Shown in pieces: positions 7,798 through 15,700 of a DNA stretch of 64,000 bases; the stretch's first letter is position 1; each line of letters begins with the position of its first letter. Under the pieces are notes generated by a model, which saw only the letters and a list, made by a program, of their open reading frames with translations, ran no database searches and was not told the origin of the DNA. Source of the stretch: Vibrio aestuarianus (GTDB lineage: Bacteria; Pseudomonadota; Gammaproteobacteria; Enterobacterales; Vibrionaceae); assembly GCF_012395185.1 (NCBI RefSeq), contig NZ_JAAZTU010000018.1:1-64000 (forward strand), given 5' to 3'. A program made the translations under genes and the position numbers.

Positions 7798-9511
7798 TTA
7801 GCGCTCAAAAAGTGGCCAGAATCTATAGATTGAGGAATCAATGAGAATAAAAAAATTGCAATTGAAGAATGGTTACAAGAGATTCTTTGATTTGACGATC
7901 GATTTGGGCGATGAGCCTAAGCGTATAGTCGCATTGGTTGGCCCCAATGGTTGTGGTAAGAGTAGCGTTTTAGATGGGATGCTTTTTCATAATAATGCTT
8001 ATAACCATATTGGGAACAAAGGTGGTAAGAATCACGAATACCACTCAATGAATAAAACACCAAACTATAACTATCAAAATGTAAGCATCGAGTTTTCTGA
8101 AGGAAGCTTTCAAAAAATACGAGAAGAAAGAGCCAAAATCGGCAAAGAAAATACAATTTTTTCATTTCGAAGCCCTTATAGATATAATAGCAGTTTAAAA
8201 GTTACCCAATCGCAAGCAACTAGCGAAATTAGATTAAATAATTATGGGGCCTCTTCGGCATCTGATCTCGATGACAAAATGGAGGAGAACTATCGTCGTC
8301 TGTATATAAAATTCAATAAGTACTTGCATGAGACAGACTGCAAACCTAGTGAGGCTAGGGCGAAAATAATTGGCGATTTGAACTCATCAATATCTAAATG
8401 TCTTGATTTGGAGATCTGTAGTATAGGTGACATTGAAGCATCAGAAGGCACTCTTTATTTTCAAAAGAAGGATCATCCAAATAGATTTGAATTTAATGTT
8501 CTTTCGTCTGGAGAGAAAGAAGTCGTTGATATTCTTCTGGATCTATATTTAAGAAAAGATGAATATTGCGATGCGATATTTTTATTAGATGAGCCAGAGT
8601 TACACATTAATACATCCATACAAAAAAACCTTTTGATAGAGATTAATCGGTTAGTTGGGGAAAACTGTCAGATATGGATAACAACACACAGTATTGGTTT
8701 TCTAAGAACACTCCAAGATGACTTAAGAGATTATTGTCAAGTTATTCAGTTTAAAAGTGAGTATGAATTGGCATCTAAACCATATACGTTAAAACCATTG
8801 AAGGGGGCTAGAGCTAGCTGGAAGGAAATCTTTTCTATTGCGCTAGATGATTTAGCTAACTTAGTGTGTCCAAAACGAATAGTTTATTGTGAAGGGCGGG
8901 ATAGTCCAGGTAGAAATGGTTCCGAAAGAGGCTTGGATGCTAACGTATTTAACAATGTATTTTCAGAGAGCCATCATGACACGCTGTTTGTATCCAGCGG
9001 TGGAAATACGGAGCTTGATCAAAGAAGCGATATTGCGATTGCCATATTAAGCAAAGTTTTTTCTGACTTAGAAATACTGGTTTTAAAAGATAGAGATATG
9101 GCATCTGGTAGAGACACTAACGAGAATGATCGGCAAGTATATCTCCAAAACAATCCCGACAATCACAGAGTTCTAAAAAGGTGGGAAATCGAAAACTATC
9201 TGTATGACAAGGAGGTCTTGTTTAATTACTGCAAGCAAAACGGCTTAGCTTTTGATGAAGTTTCATATGACCAATTTGTAACTGACATCGTTAATCAGAA
9301 TCTTAAAGATGCCACAGGAAGGATAAAGAATTTCTGCCAAATCACATCTAGCATCAACGCGGAAAAGTTTAAGTTAACTCTTTCTGAGTATATGACATCG
9401 GACATGGCTGTATACAAGGAGTTAGTTTCATGTGTCTTCGAGCGCGGATAGTGACGGCGCTAACAAGTCAAAGCACTCGGACACAGCAAAGCTGCGCCGG
9501 TGTTTGAAGTG
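7798..9511 (+). mobile_element. Candidate lone integron gene cassette
   Basis: The segment has the geometry of an integron cassette. It begins after G in GTTAGCGC (7797-7804), contains one gene starting 43 bases in, and ends with a 60-base attC-like site directly after the stop codon. The 5' boundary TGTTAGCGC (7796-7804) is the exact reverse complement of GCGCTAACA (9457-9465) at the attC R'' end, as required if the cassette was once a circle. The distal junction reads G|TTAGCCC. No integrase or second cassette is in the window, so this would be an insertion at a secondary site. Confidence 0.65.
7841..9451 (+). CDS. OLD-like AAA ATPase with TOPRIM-type domain
   Basis: A 536-residue protein with an ABC/SMC-type ATPase domain followed by a TOPRIM-like nuclease domain, the layout of the overcoming-lysogenisation-defect (OLD) group. 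Visible motifs: Walker A GPNGCGKSS (about 34-42), signature LSSGEKE (about 222), Walker B AIFLLDEPELHIN (about 245), switch His in WITTHSIGF. The C-terminal half has YCEGRDS (about 350), whose Glu fits the TOPRIM acid, and LKDRDM (about 420) with a DxD acid pair, plus an RWEIENYL segment seen in DUF4435-type proteins. Relatives act in phage defence (OLD, Gabija GajA), but no GajB-like helicase follows, so it is probably a one-gene system. It is more AT-rich than its neighbours and fits inside a candidate cassette, both signs of transfer. Confidence 0.75.
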   Translation: MRIKKLQLKNGYKRFFDLTIDLGDEPKRIVALVGPNGCGKSSVLDGMLFHNNAYNHIGNKGGKNHEYHSMNKTPNYNYQNVSIEFSEGSFQKIREERAKIGKENTIFSFRSPYRYNSSLKVTQSQATSEIRLNNYGASSASDLDDKMEENYRRLYIKFNKYLHETDCKPSEARAKIIGDLNSSISKCLDLEICSIGDIEASEGTLYFQKKDHPNRFEFNVLSSGEKEVVDILLDLYLRKDEYCDAIFLLDEPELHINTSIQKNLLIEINRLVGENCQIWITTHSIGFLRTLQDDLRDYCQVIQFKSEYELASKPYTLKPLKGARASWKEIFSIALDDLANLVCPKRIVYCEGRDSPGRNGSERGLDANVFNNVFSESHHDTLFVSSGGNTELDQRSDIAIAILSKVFSDLEILVLKDRDMASGRDTNENDRQVYLQNNPDNHRVLKRWEIENYLYDKEVLFNYCKQNGLAFDEVSYDQFVTDIVNQNLKDATGRIKNFCQITSSINAEKFKLTLSEYMTSDMAVYKELVSCVFERG

Positions 9512-9518
9512 TTAGCCC
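9457..9518 (+). repeat. attC-like recombination site
   Basis: Imperfect palindrome beginning six bases after the ATPase stop. R''-like GCGCTAAC and R'-like GTTAGC ends, AAGT on each side as an unpaired spacer, then CAAAGCACTCGG pairing with CCGGTGTTTG if G and T bulge out, and a 16-base terminal loop. Two extrahelical bases in the 5' arm are an attC hallmark, though here they are G/T where the classic top strand has C/A. Confidence 0.65.
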
Positions 9519-9612
9519 ATAGAAATTTTCATCCGAAAATGACGAGTTAGAGTTAAGGCTTTAACTCGGAATTGTCCAAATCCCTGTTAGTAGATGCGAT
9601 ACTAATAGAAAC

Positions 9613-9660
9613 CCAACCAATGAAGAATTCGTGATTGCTCAGCGGACAGTGGAATGGTAG
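9613..9660 (+). pseudogene. ackA 3'-end fragment
   Basis: Encodes PTNEEFVIAQ-RTVEW-stop, matching the last residues of acetate kinase (PTNEEFVIAQ-QSVELL-stop at 6688-6738). By eye 36 of the first 45 bases agree. Homology stops upstream of 9613. It is followed, as in ackA, by a similar GAGCT..AGCTCGC terminator. It marks the right edge of the island that follows ackA. Confidence 0.8.
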
Positions 9661-9689
9661 TAAATTTCAAAGAATATTGAACATCGAAA

Positions 9690-9717
9690 GTGAGCTGTTA
9701 GATAGCTCGCTTTTTTT
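9690..9717 (+). terminator. Terminator after the ackA fragment
   Basis: GTGAGCT / AGCTCGC stem (one G-T pair), 7-base loop, seven T residues; resembles the intact ackA terminator. Confidence 0.7.
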
Positions 9718-9833
9718 GTGGGGGGATTCGTTATTATTAGGGTGTTGGTTTTTATCACTAGCAGTGAATCTCTTGAACATGAGAATCACTTTAAAATGTC
9801 AACGCATCACCTTTATGTGTAAGCGAGCTTGTT

Positions 9834-10397
9834 ATGCCTGATACTTCTCATCCTACCGTTGTTCCATGCCTTCTTCAGACTTGGCATTTAACGGAGTCTG
9901 AGCTATTTCATTGGCTACTTAAGCAATGTGGTAACAAAGAGCTAGCCTTTGATCTTCTTCAAGAGACATTTTTACGTGCCTTGCTGCAGAAAAAAGCATT
10001 TTGTGATATCAAAAATCAACGTTCTTGGTTGTTTCGTGTCGCCAACAATTTACAAGTTGATGAGTGGAGAAAGACGAAAGAGGTAATGTTTGATGATGAC
10101 GCAATATTGTCATTACATGGCGAATGTGATGAAGATCCGCACGTAATTGATAGCCTCGCGCAATGTTTACCCAAAGCGTTGGATCAACTTTCTCAAGCGG
10201 ATAAAGCAATCATAGAAGCGTGTGATCTCAATGGCGAACCACAGCAAATATTTGCACGAAAACATGGCTTAACTTTACCGGCAACCAAGTCACGTATTCA
10301 ACGCGCGCGTTATAAATTAAAGCAAATTCTGAAAATACAATGCCGGATCCGTTTTGATGAACAGCAGCGAGTTTGCTGCTTTTTTCCTGAAAAATAA
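9834..10397 (+). CDS. ECF sigma factor, SigZ-like
   Basis: Extracytoplasmic-function type sigma-70 factor, 187 residues. Region 2 covers about residues 20-80 (AFDLLQETFLRAL and SWLFRVANNLQVDEWRK) and region 4 about 105-165 (LDQLSQADKAIIEACDLNG, then the helix-turn-helix GLTLPATKSRIQRARYKLK). The short C-terminal tail is Cys-containing (CRIRF...VCCFF), as I recall for SigZ-type factors, which could sense redox or metal. No anti-sigma gene is adjacent; the next genes are a permease and a thioredoxin-like protein, so these may be its targets. Confidence 0.75.
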   Translation: MPDTSHPTVVPCLLQTWHLTESELFHWLLKQCGNKELAFDLLQETFLRALLQKKAFCDIKNQRSWLFRVANNLQVDEWRKTKEVMFDDDAILSLHGECDEDPHVIDSLAQCLPKALDQLSQADKAIIEACDLNGEPQQIFARKHGLTLPATKSRIQRARYKLKQILKIQCRIRFDEQQRVCCFFPEK

Positions 10398-10527
10398 CTC
10401 ATCCATCTCATATTTGGTCAATTAATCCTAAAATCTTGCATCTTTTTAGCTCGTCTTTCGTCTTATGACAAAGCGATAAGTCGATGTATCAGGTTATCGG
10501 CTCAACAATAGCCATATGGGAGCTGTC

Positions 10528-11535
10528 ATGTTTGAAGTATTCTCGCTGCTTGCAGATTGGTTGACCTATTCAGTCTTTTCTATTACGCCCAATTCAAAAT
10601 TGGCCGATGGCGTACATTTCTTCATTGAAGACACCAGCAAGATCATGGTGTTGCTGGTGGTCATGATTTACGTAATTGCTCTTTTTCGGGCTTCGCTAAA
10701 TGTAGATAAAGTTCGTCATTACCTTGCGGGCAAAAGACGTATTTTCGGATATGTAACTGGTAGTTTCTTTGGGGCAATTACACCATTTTGTTCATGTTCT
10801 AGTATCCCGGTGTTTTTAGGATTTACAACGGCAGGTATTCCGTTAGGGATAACCATGGCTTTTTTGATCACATCTCCATTAATCAATGAAATTGCGATGT
10901 TGCTGTTAGTGAGTTTACTTGGGTGGAAGTTCATGCTGATGTATGTGTTTGTCGGAATGTTAATTGGTGTTACTAGCGGATGGTTTTTAGATTCGATTGG
11001 CGCAGAACGTTGGCTTCAACCATTAGCAATGAAAGCACTTCAGCGTGGTCAAAATGCTAAAGCACAAACGTCAATCACGACTATGACTGCACAGATGACA
11101 TTGGCAGACCGCCACGCTTTTGCCAAACACGAAATGGTAGTTATTGTTTCGCGAGTTTGGATATGGGTATTTATCGGGGTGGGTATAGGCGCGGGTTTGC
11201 ATGGGTTTGTGCCCGATGGCTGGATAGAAGCTCACCTAGGGCAAGGGCAGTGGTGGTCTGTTCCTGCTTCTGTTTTGTTGGGTATTCCGCTTTATTCTAA
11301 TGCAACTGGGGTGATCCCCATCATGGAAAGTCTGTTGATTAAAGGATTGCCGATTGGGACGACATTGGCATTTTGTATGAGTACTGTTGCTGCCAGCATT
11401 CCGGAGTTTGTGATGCTCAAACAGGTCATGCAATGGCGTCTATTAGGGCTACTTTTTTGTTTGTTGCTCGCTGCATTTACGGTCATGGGGTGGGTGTTTA
11501 ATTTATCTATTTGGAATTACTCCCTTCCTACTTGA
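10528..11535 (+). CDS. Permease, YraQ/DUF318 family
   Basis: Inner-membrane permease of about 335 residues with eight or more hydrophobic segments. The family hallmark PFCSCSSIPVF (about residue 85-95) and a second repeat with GIPLYSNATGVIP (about 250) are visible; related proteins include ArsP organoarsenical exporters. Start at 10528 is favoured by GGGAGC just upstream; the ATG at 10516 lies before that site. A thioredoxin-like gene follows, a common pairing for this family. The stop codon and last few residues lie inside an ERIC element (11519-11645), so the natural C-terminus was probably replaced on insertion. Substrate unknown. Confidence 0.8.
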   Translation: MFEVFSLLADWLTYSVFSITPNSKLADGVHFFIEDTSKIMVLLVVMIYVIALFRASLNVDKVRHYLAGKRRIFGYVTGSFFGAITPFCSCSSIPVFLGFTTAGIPLGITMAFLITSPLINEIAMLLLVSLLGWKFMLMYVFVGMLIGVTSGWFLDSIGAERWLQPLAMKALQRGQNAKAQTSITTMTAQMTLADRHAFAKHEMVVIVSRVWIWVFIGVGIGAGLHGFVPDGWIEAHLGQGQWWSVPASVLLGIPLYSNATGVIPIMESLLIKGLPIGTTLAFCMSTVAASIPEFVMLKQVMQWRLLGLLFCLLLAAFTVMGWVFNLSIWNYSLPT

Positions 11536-11645
11536 AGCTGCAGCGGTGTTGGCCACGTTCACTCACCCCAATCACATAGTTTATTTATGCTAATGGGGAT
11601 GAACTCACTTGCCGCCTACCTGCAACTTCAAGTTGTTTGGGTATA
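11519..11645. repeat. ERIC/IRU element, copy 1
   Basis: A 127-base imperfect palindrome with CTTCCTACTTGAAGCTGCAG at the left and CTGCAACTTCAAGTTGTTTG at the right, and the central CACCCCAATCAC...GGGGATGA core known from ERIC/IRU sequences. It overlaps the 3' end of the permease gene and separates it from the next gene. Confidence 0.9.
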
Positions 11646-11655
11646 TTAGGAGTCG

Positions 11656-11895
11656 ATGATGAAAATATTTAAAGTACTAGGTTCTGGTTGTGCTAATTGC
11701 GTCAATACAGCGAAGCTTATTGAAAAAGTGGCAAATGAGATGGGTGTTACAGTCACCGTCGAGAAAGTGACGGATCTCGAAACGATTATGGATTACGAAG
11801 TGATGTCTACACCTGCGGTAGTTTTGGATGAAACTGTTGTCCATTGTGGCTCCATCCCAACAGTGCAAATGATATGTGCCTGGTTGGAGGGTTAA
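11656..11895 (+). CDS. Thioredoxin-like redox-active disulfide protein
   Basis: A 79-residue thioredoxin-fold protein of the small MTH895/TM0996 type. The active site is SGCANCVNT (CxxC at residues about 11-14), followed by a STPAVVLDE cis-Pro loop near residue 55. No signal peptide, so cytoplasmic. AGGAG precedes the start. Members are commonly encoded beside YraQ-type permeases and may supply reducing power or metal handling; the permease lies immediately upstream across an ERIC element. Confidence 0.85.
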   Translation: MMKIFKVLGSGCANCVNTAKLIEKVANEMGVTVTVEKVTDLETIMDYEVMSTPAVVLDETVVHCGSIPTVQMICAWLEG

Positions 11896-11901
11896 CTTGG
11901 T

Positions 11902-11940
11902 TCGCCTAACACACTTTATGCCAGCGATGATGTTAGGCGA
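11902..11940. repeat. Inverted repeat after the thioredoxin-like gene
   Basis: Perfect 10-base arms TCGCCTAACA and TGTTAGGCGA around a 19-base loop, seven bases after the stop codon. Could be a terminator, although there is no T-tract directly after. The arm ends recall attC R''/R' boxes, but no inner L boxes pair. Confidence 0.6.
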
Positions 11941-12033
11941 CCCCTACTAAGTTTTGTTACTGTCACAAGTTTCTCTTTGTGTCGTTCATATCTCATGTTT
12001 TGTATATACCATTTCGGTAGACTGAGTTTATCC

Positions 12034-12160
12034 ATACCCTTCCGACTTGAAGTTGCAGCGGTGTTGGCTAGGTGCGCTTATCCCAATCTCATAGTTTATC
12101 TATGCTCATGGGGATGAGCTCACTTGCCGCCTACCTGCTACTTCAAGTGGTTTGGGTATA
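12034..12160. repeat. ERIC/IRU element, copy 2
   Basis: 127 bases, nearly the same sequence as copies 1 and 3. It lies just upstream of the phosphatase gene and is open in that gene's frame. Confidence 0.9.
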
Positions 12161-12191
12161 TATTGGTCTATATTTAAGGTTCAGCAAAGTG

Positions 12192-13277
12192 ATGCACTAT
12201 CAATATCGTGGCGACAATATTATTTTCAATATTCCAATTCAAGCGAGCAATAATATCTTTTTTGTCGGTAACGCAACCAATTGGAAGGTAAAAGAGGATT
12301 TTAAGTTTCACCGAGAGGGCGATTCGCTGACGCTGATTAAACCCAAAGAGTTAGCACTGCACATCGGTAATTCAGGCTATTGTGAATACTTTTTTTGGGA
12401 TCAAGATTTAGAACAAGCGTTACCTTTCGACCACAATCATCCGCAAGGTTATTTTTTCAACAATCAGTTTAATGGAAGTTTCAACTATTTGCTGTTGGCT
12501 GAAAATCCAAGCCAGAATGAATTGGTACAGATACATCAAGCAAGTGAAGCCTCTTTTATGATTAAGCAGCAACGAGAAGATTATTCGAGTGAAGAGTCGC
12601 TAGCCAACTTTAGAACAGTATTAGGAGGCGCTTTAAAACCTAAGCGCCTATACCGTTCTTATCATCCGATTTCACCATCTCGATCTCATATAGCAGAACT
12701 TAAATCGCTCGAAGAGCTCCGACAAATAGCGGTACGTAAACTGCTCTCACAGTACCAGATCGCCAATATCATCAATTTGTCTGAAACGGATCACCAGCTT
12801 AAACAAGAAATAGAACAACAAGGGGCCAGTTATTATCAACAGCTCTGGTCTCAAGGGTGTGTCTATTCAGTGCCGATGTCTTACGAGACGGTTTATTTTA
12901 TGTCGCATCTTAATCAGGCTTTTAATGATAATGAACTTGGTTTTCAAGATGGTATCAAACAGATCATCACTATCATTGCAAACGAGCAAGCACCATTCCA
13001 TGTTCATTGCCGGTTAGGGTCTGATCGTACTGGTGTCGTTATTGGTTTTTTACAACTGTTTATGGGGGCCACTAAGTCTGATATAGAAAACAATTACTTG
13101 CTGACCAATCAGCTGGGTATTGGTGAATATCGAAGCTTTAAATTGCTTGAAGTTGCGCTCACCAACGCGCTTGGAGAGAATTGTTTTGATGATGGTCGTC
13201 AGGTTGTGTATGACTATTTATTAAATTTAGGGCTTGAAAAATCAATGATTAATAATGCGTATCAAAAGTTGAGTTAG
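12192..13277 (+). CDS. Tyrosine phosphatase-like protein with sandwich N-domain
   Basis: A 361-residue protein. The C-terminal half carries the Cys-phosphatase P-loop HCRLGSDRTG (about residue 275), which fits HCx5R(S/T)G of dual-specificity/tyrosine phosphatases; an upstream Asp-containing loop is less clear. The N-terminal 90 residues (NNIFFVGNATNW, then KPKELALHIGNSGYCEYFFW) look like a beta-sandwich of the CBM48/E-set kind, a speculative call. The start at 12192 is preferred because upstream codons back to a GTG at 12072 come from an ERIC repeat; AAGG lies 12 bases upstream. No signal peptide remains with this start. Substrate unknown; no partner genes nearby. Confidence 0.65.
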   Translation: MHYQYRGDNIIFNIPIQASNNIFFVGNATNWKVKEDFKFHREGDSLTLIKPKELALHIGNSGYCEYFFWDQDLEQALPFDHNHPQGYFFNNQFNGSFNYLLLAENPSQNELVQIHQASEASFMIKQQREDYSSEESLANFRTVLGGALKPKRLYRSYHPISPSRSHIAELKSLEELRQIAVRKLLSQYQIANIINLSETDHQLKQEIEQQGASYYQQLWSQGCVYSVPMSYETVYFMSHLNQAFNDNELGFQDGIKQIITIIANEQAPFHVHCRLGSDRTGVVIGFLQLFMGATKSDIENNYLLTNQLGIGEYRSFKLLEVALTNALGENCFDDGRQVVYDYLLNLGLEKSMINNAYQKLS

Positions 13278-13532
13278 AGAATCAGATGGGCGGTTAAATT
13301 TTGGTGGTTAATTATAAATCAGGAGTCTTACCTTTATCTGTTTCAAGCTTTGGCTGAATGCTGACATTTTTTCTACATCGCTGGTGGAATACTCAGCAAA
13401 TTGATACAAAAACTTGATGTCAGTGCACACGAAAGTAAAGAGTCTTTAGGAAAAATGAGGAACTTATTCGTTTTAGCTATGCCATACAGTATCATCCACC
13501 AATCCAGTCAATAATAATGCGTCTTGAAATTT

Positions 13533-15281
13533 ATGCTCAATAAACTAAAACCTTACTTCGGTCCCTTGTATCCTATCGTTGCCGTTTTCCTTATGGGGAT
13601 TGCAATATTTTTCGTATCTCGCTTAGGGCTCGCGATCTGGCATTCTGACAGAGTCAGTGACGCTCACGGTTGGCTGACCATTTTCTTTAGTGGCTTGCGA
13701 GTCGATATTGTATCGCTATGTTATCTACTTATTTTACCCGCGCTGCTCTCTTGTTTATTGTCTGGTAACCACATTGTTGGACGCGCCTGGCATTGGGTTC
13801 TAAGAGTCTGGATCACACTGGGTCTATGGCTTATCGTGTATATGGAAGTGGCCACTCCGCCATTTATCATGGAATATGATTTACGTCCAAACCGCTTGTT
13901 TGTTGAATATCTTATTTACCCGAAAGAAGTGTTCAGCATGCTGTGGACAGGCTATAAGTTAGAGCTGCTTATTGGCGCGGTCGTTTCTACTTTGACGGTT
14001 GTTTTAGGTTGGAAGTGGAGCAAGCAGTTAGTTGCTAACTTAAGTTTTCCTAAATGGTACTGGCGACCGCTATTGGCAGTGTTAGTCATTGCTGTGGGGG
14101 TGCTAGGTGCACGTTCTTCATTGGGTCATCGTCCTCTAAACCCAGCCATGGTTTCATTTTCCAGTGATCCATTGATCAACGATTTAACGCTTAACTCATC
14201 ATTCTCTGTTATTTTTGCGGCTAAACAGATGAAATCTGAAGCGAACGCATTTGAGTTCTATCCCAAAATGGAGAAGCAAGAGGTGATCGATGAGATTCAT
14301 GCATCGATGAACATTGATGCTCAATATTTTGTTTCAGATACTCAACCAAGTATGGCTAAGCATCAGGCAACATATCAAGGGAAACCAAAGAACATCGTTA
14401 TCTTACTACTTGAAAGTCACGGTGCACGCTATGTCAGTCGATTAGGCGGGATTGATGTCTCACCTAACATGGATAAGCTGATTGACGAAGGATGGGCATT
14501 TACTCGTTTGTACGCAACAGGTACACGTTCGGTACGTGGTATAGAGGCGATGACAACCGGTTTTTCTCCAACACCAGCACGCTCTGTTGTCAAGTTAGGT
14601 AAAAGCCAAACTAACTTTTTCTCGATAGCAGACTTGCTAAAGTCGCGTGGCTACCATACTCAATTTATTTATGGTGGTGAAAGCCATTTTGATAATATGA
14701 AGAGCTTCTTCTTAGGTAATGGTTTTGTCGACATGCAAGACTTCCCAACCTTTGCTGATCCTAAGTTTGTTGGTTCTTGGGGCGCATCAGATGAAGATCT
14801 GTACCAAAAAGCAAACCAACAATTCACACAAATGAATGAAGAAGGGAAACCTTTCTTCAGTTTGGTGTTTAGCTCATCCAATCACAGCCCATTTGAATAT
14901 CCTGACAACGTGATTGAGCCATATAATGAGCCGAAACAGACGGTTGAAAATGCGGTGAAATACGCTGACCATGCGTTAGGGCAGTTTGTTGAAGCGGCTA
15001 AAAAATCGGATTATTGGGATAACACCATCTTTATTGCGGTTGCAGACCATGACGCAAGAACGCAAGGTAACCAACCAGTACCAGTTGATTACTTCAGAAT
15101 CCCTGCGGTGATTTTTGGTGGTGGAATTGAACATCAGATCGATGATCGTCTTGTGAGCCAAATTGACCTAGCACCGACGCTGCTTTCACTAGCCGGTATT
15201 AGCAGCCAAAACCCAATGATTGGGCATGACTTAACTCGTGATGTTCCTGTTGAAAAAACAGCGTGTTATGATGCAGCGTGA
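13533..15281 (+). CDS. LTA synthase-family sulfatase (frameshifted near 3' end)
   Basis: Membrane sulfatase/phosphotransferase of the LtaS/OpgB/EptA-like superfamily. Five hydrophobic segments occupy residues about 10-190, then a periplasmic alkaline-phosphatase-fold domain with ILLLESHGARY (metal-binding Glu), the nucleophile Thr in YATGTRSVRGIEAM, SSSNHSPF and VADHDART. It would transfer or remove phosphoglycerol/phosphoethanolamine-type groups in the envelope. The stop at 15281 follows an A6 run at 15253-15258; removing one A continues the frame to 15489 with residues typical for the family C-terminus. ATG 13533 is used; TTG 13524 is an alternative and neither has a strong ribosome site. 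Confidence 0.8.
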   Translation: MLNKLKPYFGPLYPIVAVFLMGIAIFFVSRLGLAIWHSDRVSDAHGWLTIFFSGLRVDIVSLCYLLILPALLSCLLSGNHIVGRAWHWVLRVWITLGLWLIVYMEVATPPFIMEYDLRPNRLFVEYLIYPKEVFSMLWTGYKLELLIGAVVSTLTVVLGWKWSKQLVANLSFPKWYWRPLLAVLVIAVGVLGARSSLGHRPLNPAMVSFSSDPLINDLTLNSSFSVIFAAKQMKSEANAFEFYPKMEKQEVIDEIHASMNIDAQYFVSDTQPSMAKHQATYQGKPKNIVILLLESHGARYVSRLGGIDVSPNMDKLIDEGWAFTRLYATGTRSVRGIEAMTTGFSPTPARSVVKLGKSQTNFFSIADLLKSRGYHTQFIYGGESHFDNMKSFFLGNGFVDMQDFPTFADPKFVGSWGASDEDLYQKANQQFTQMNEEGKPFFSLVFSSSNHSPFEYPDNVIEPYNEPKQTVENAVKYADHALGQFVEAAKKSDYWDNTIFIAVADHDARTQGNQPVPVDYFRIPAVIFGGGIEHQIDDRLVSQIDLAPTLLSLAGISSQNPMIGHDLTRDVPVEKTACYDAA

Positions 15282-15489
15282 TAAGAATTACGGTTATATG
15301 ACAGCTGATAACCAAGTGGTAGTTATCCAACCTGGACAGGGTATATCAACTTATGAATACGATCAAAAAACAGACACATTAACAGAAAAAGCGGTAGATC
15401 CAGATGTGGTGAAGCGAGCTCACGCAAATGCCATGTGGGGAAGTTTAGCGTTTAAAGAAAACTACTACGTTGCTTCTGATAAATATTAG
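15238..15489 (+). pseudogene. Out-of-frame C-terminus of the sulfatase
   Basis: The frame one base on from the sulfatase encodes QRVMMQRDKNYGYMTADN, then VVVIQPGQGISTYEYD, the sort of tail found in this sulfatase family after the catalytic domain. It is followed directly by a strong terminator, while nothing ends transcription at 15281. It is therefore the displaced end of the gene, not a separate gene. Cause: one extra A in the run at 15253-15258, either a real mutation or a sequencing error. Confidence 0.8.
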
Positions 15490-15519
15490 TTTTTAGCGGT
15501 TTAGTGAATAATAAAGTAC

Positions 15520-15551
15520 AAGGCGAACCATTGGTTCGCCTTTGTTATTTC
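15520..15551 (+). terminator. Terminator after the sulfatase
   Basis: AAGGCGAACC / GGTTCGCCTT stem with a 3-base loop, then a T-rich tail. Confidence 0.8.
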
Positions 15552-15573
15552 TTTCATTCAATGTTTACAATAT

Positions 15574-15700
15574 ATACCCTTCCTACTTGAAATTGCAGCG
15601 GTGTTGGCTACGTTATTTCACCCCAATCACATAGTTTATCTATGCTCATGGGGATGAACTCACTTGCCGCCTACCTGCAACTTCAAGTTGTTTGGGTATA
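15574..15700. repeat. ERIC/IRU element, copy 3
   Basis: 127 bases, close match to copies 1 and 2, here between a terminator and an intergenic region. Confidence 0.9.

Noticed and set aside
9635..9841. Plus-strand open frame over the ackA fragment
   Set aside because: It reads out of frame through the ackA scrap and a terminator, so it is chance.
11902..11940. TCGCCTAACA...TGTTAGGCGA as a second attC site
   Set aside because: The outer arms look like R''/R' boxes, but the interior has no pairing L boxes, it is only 39 bases, and the thioredoxin-like gene has no matching 5' boundary. Kept as an inverted repeat.
12072..12191. N-terminal extension of the phosphatase with an apparent membrane segment
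   Set aside because: These codons lie in an ERIC repeat and the Leu-rich stretch is repeat-derived; the ATG at 12192 is more likely.
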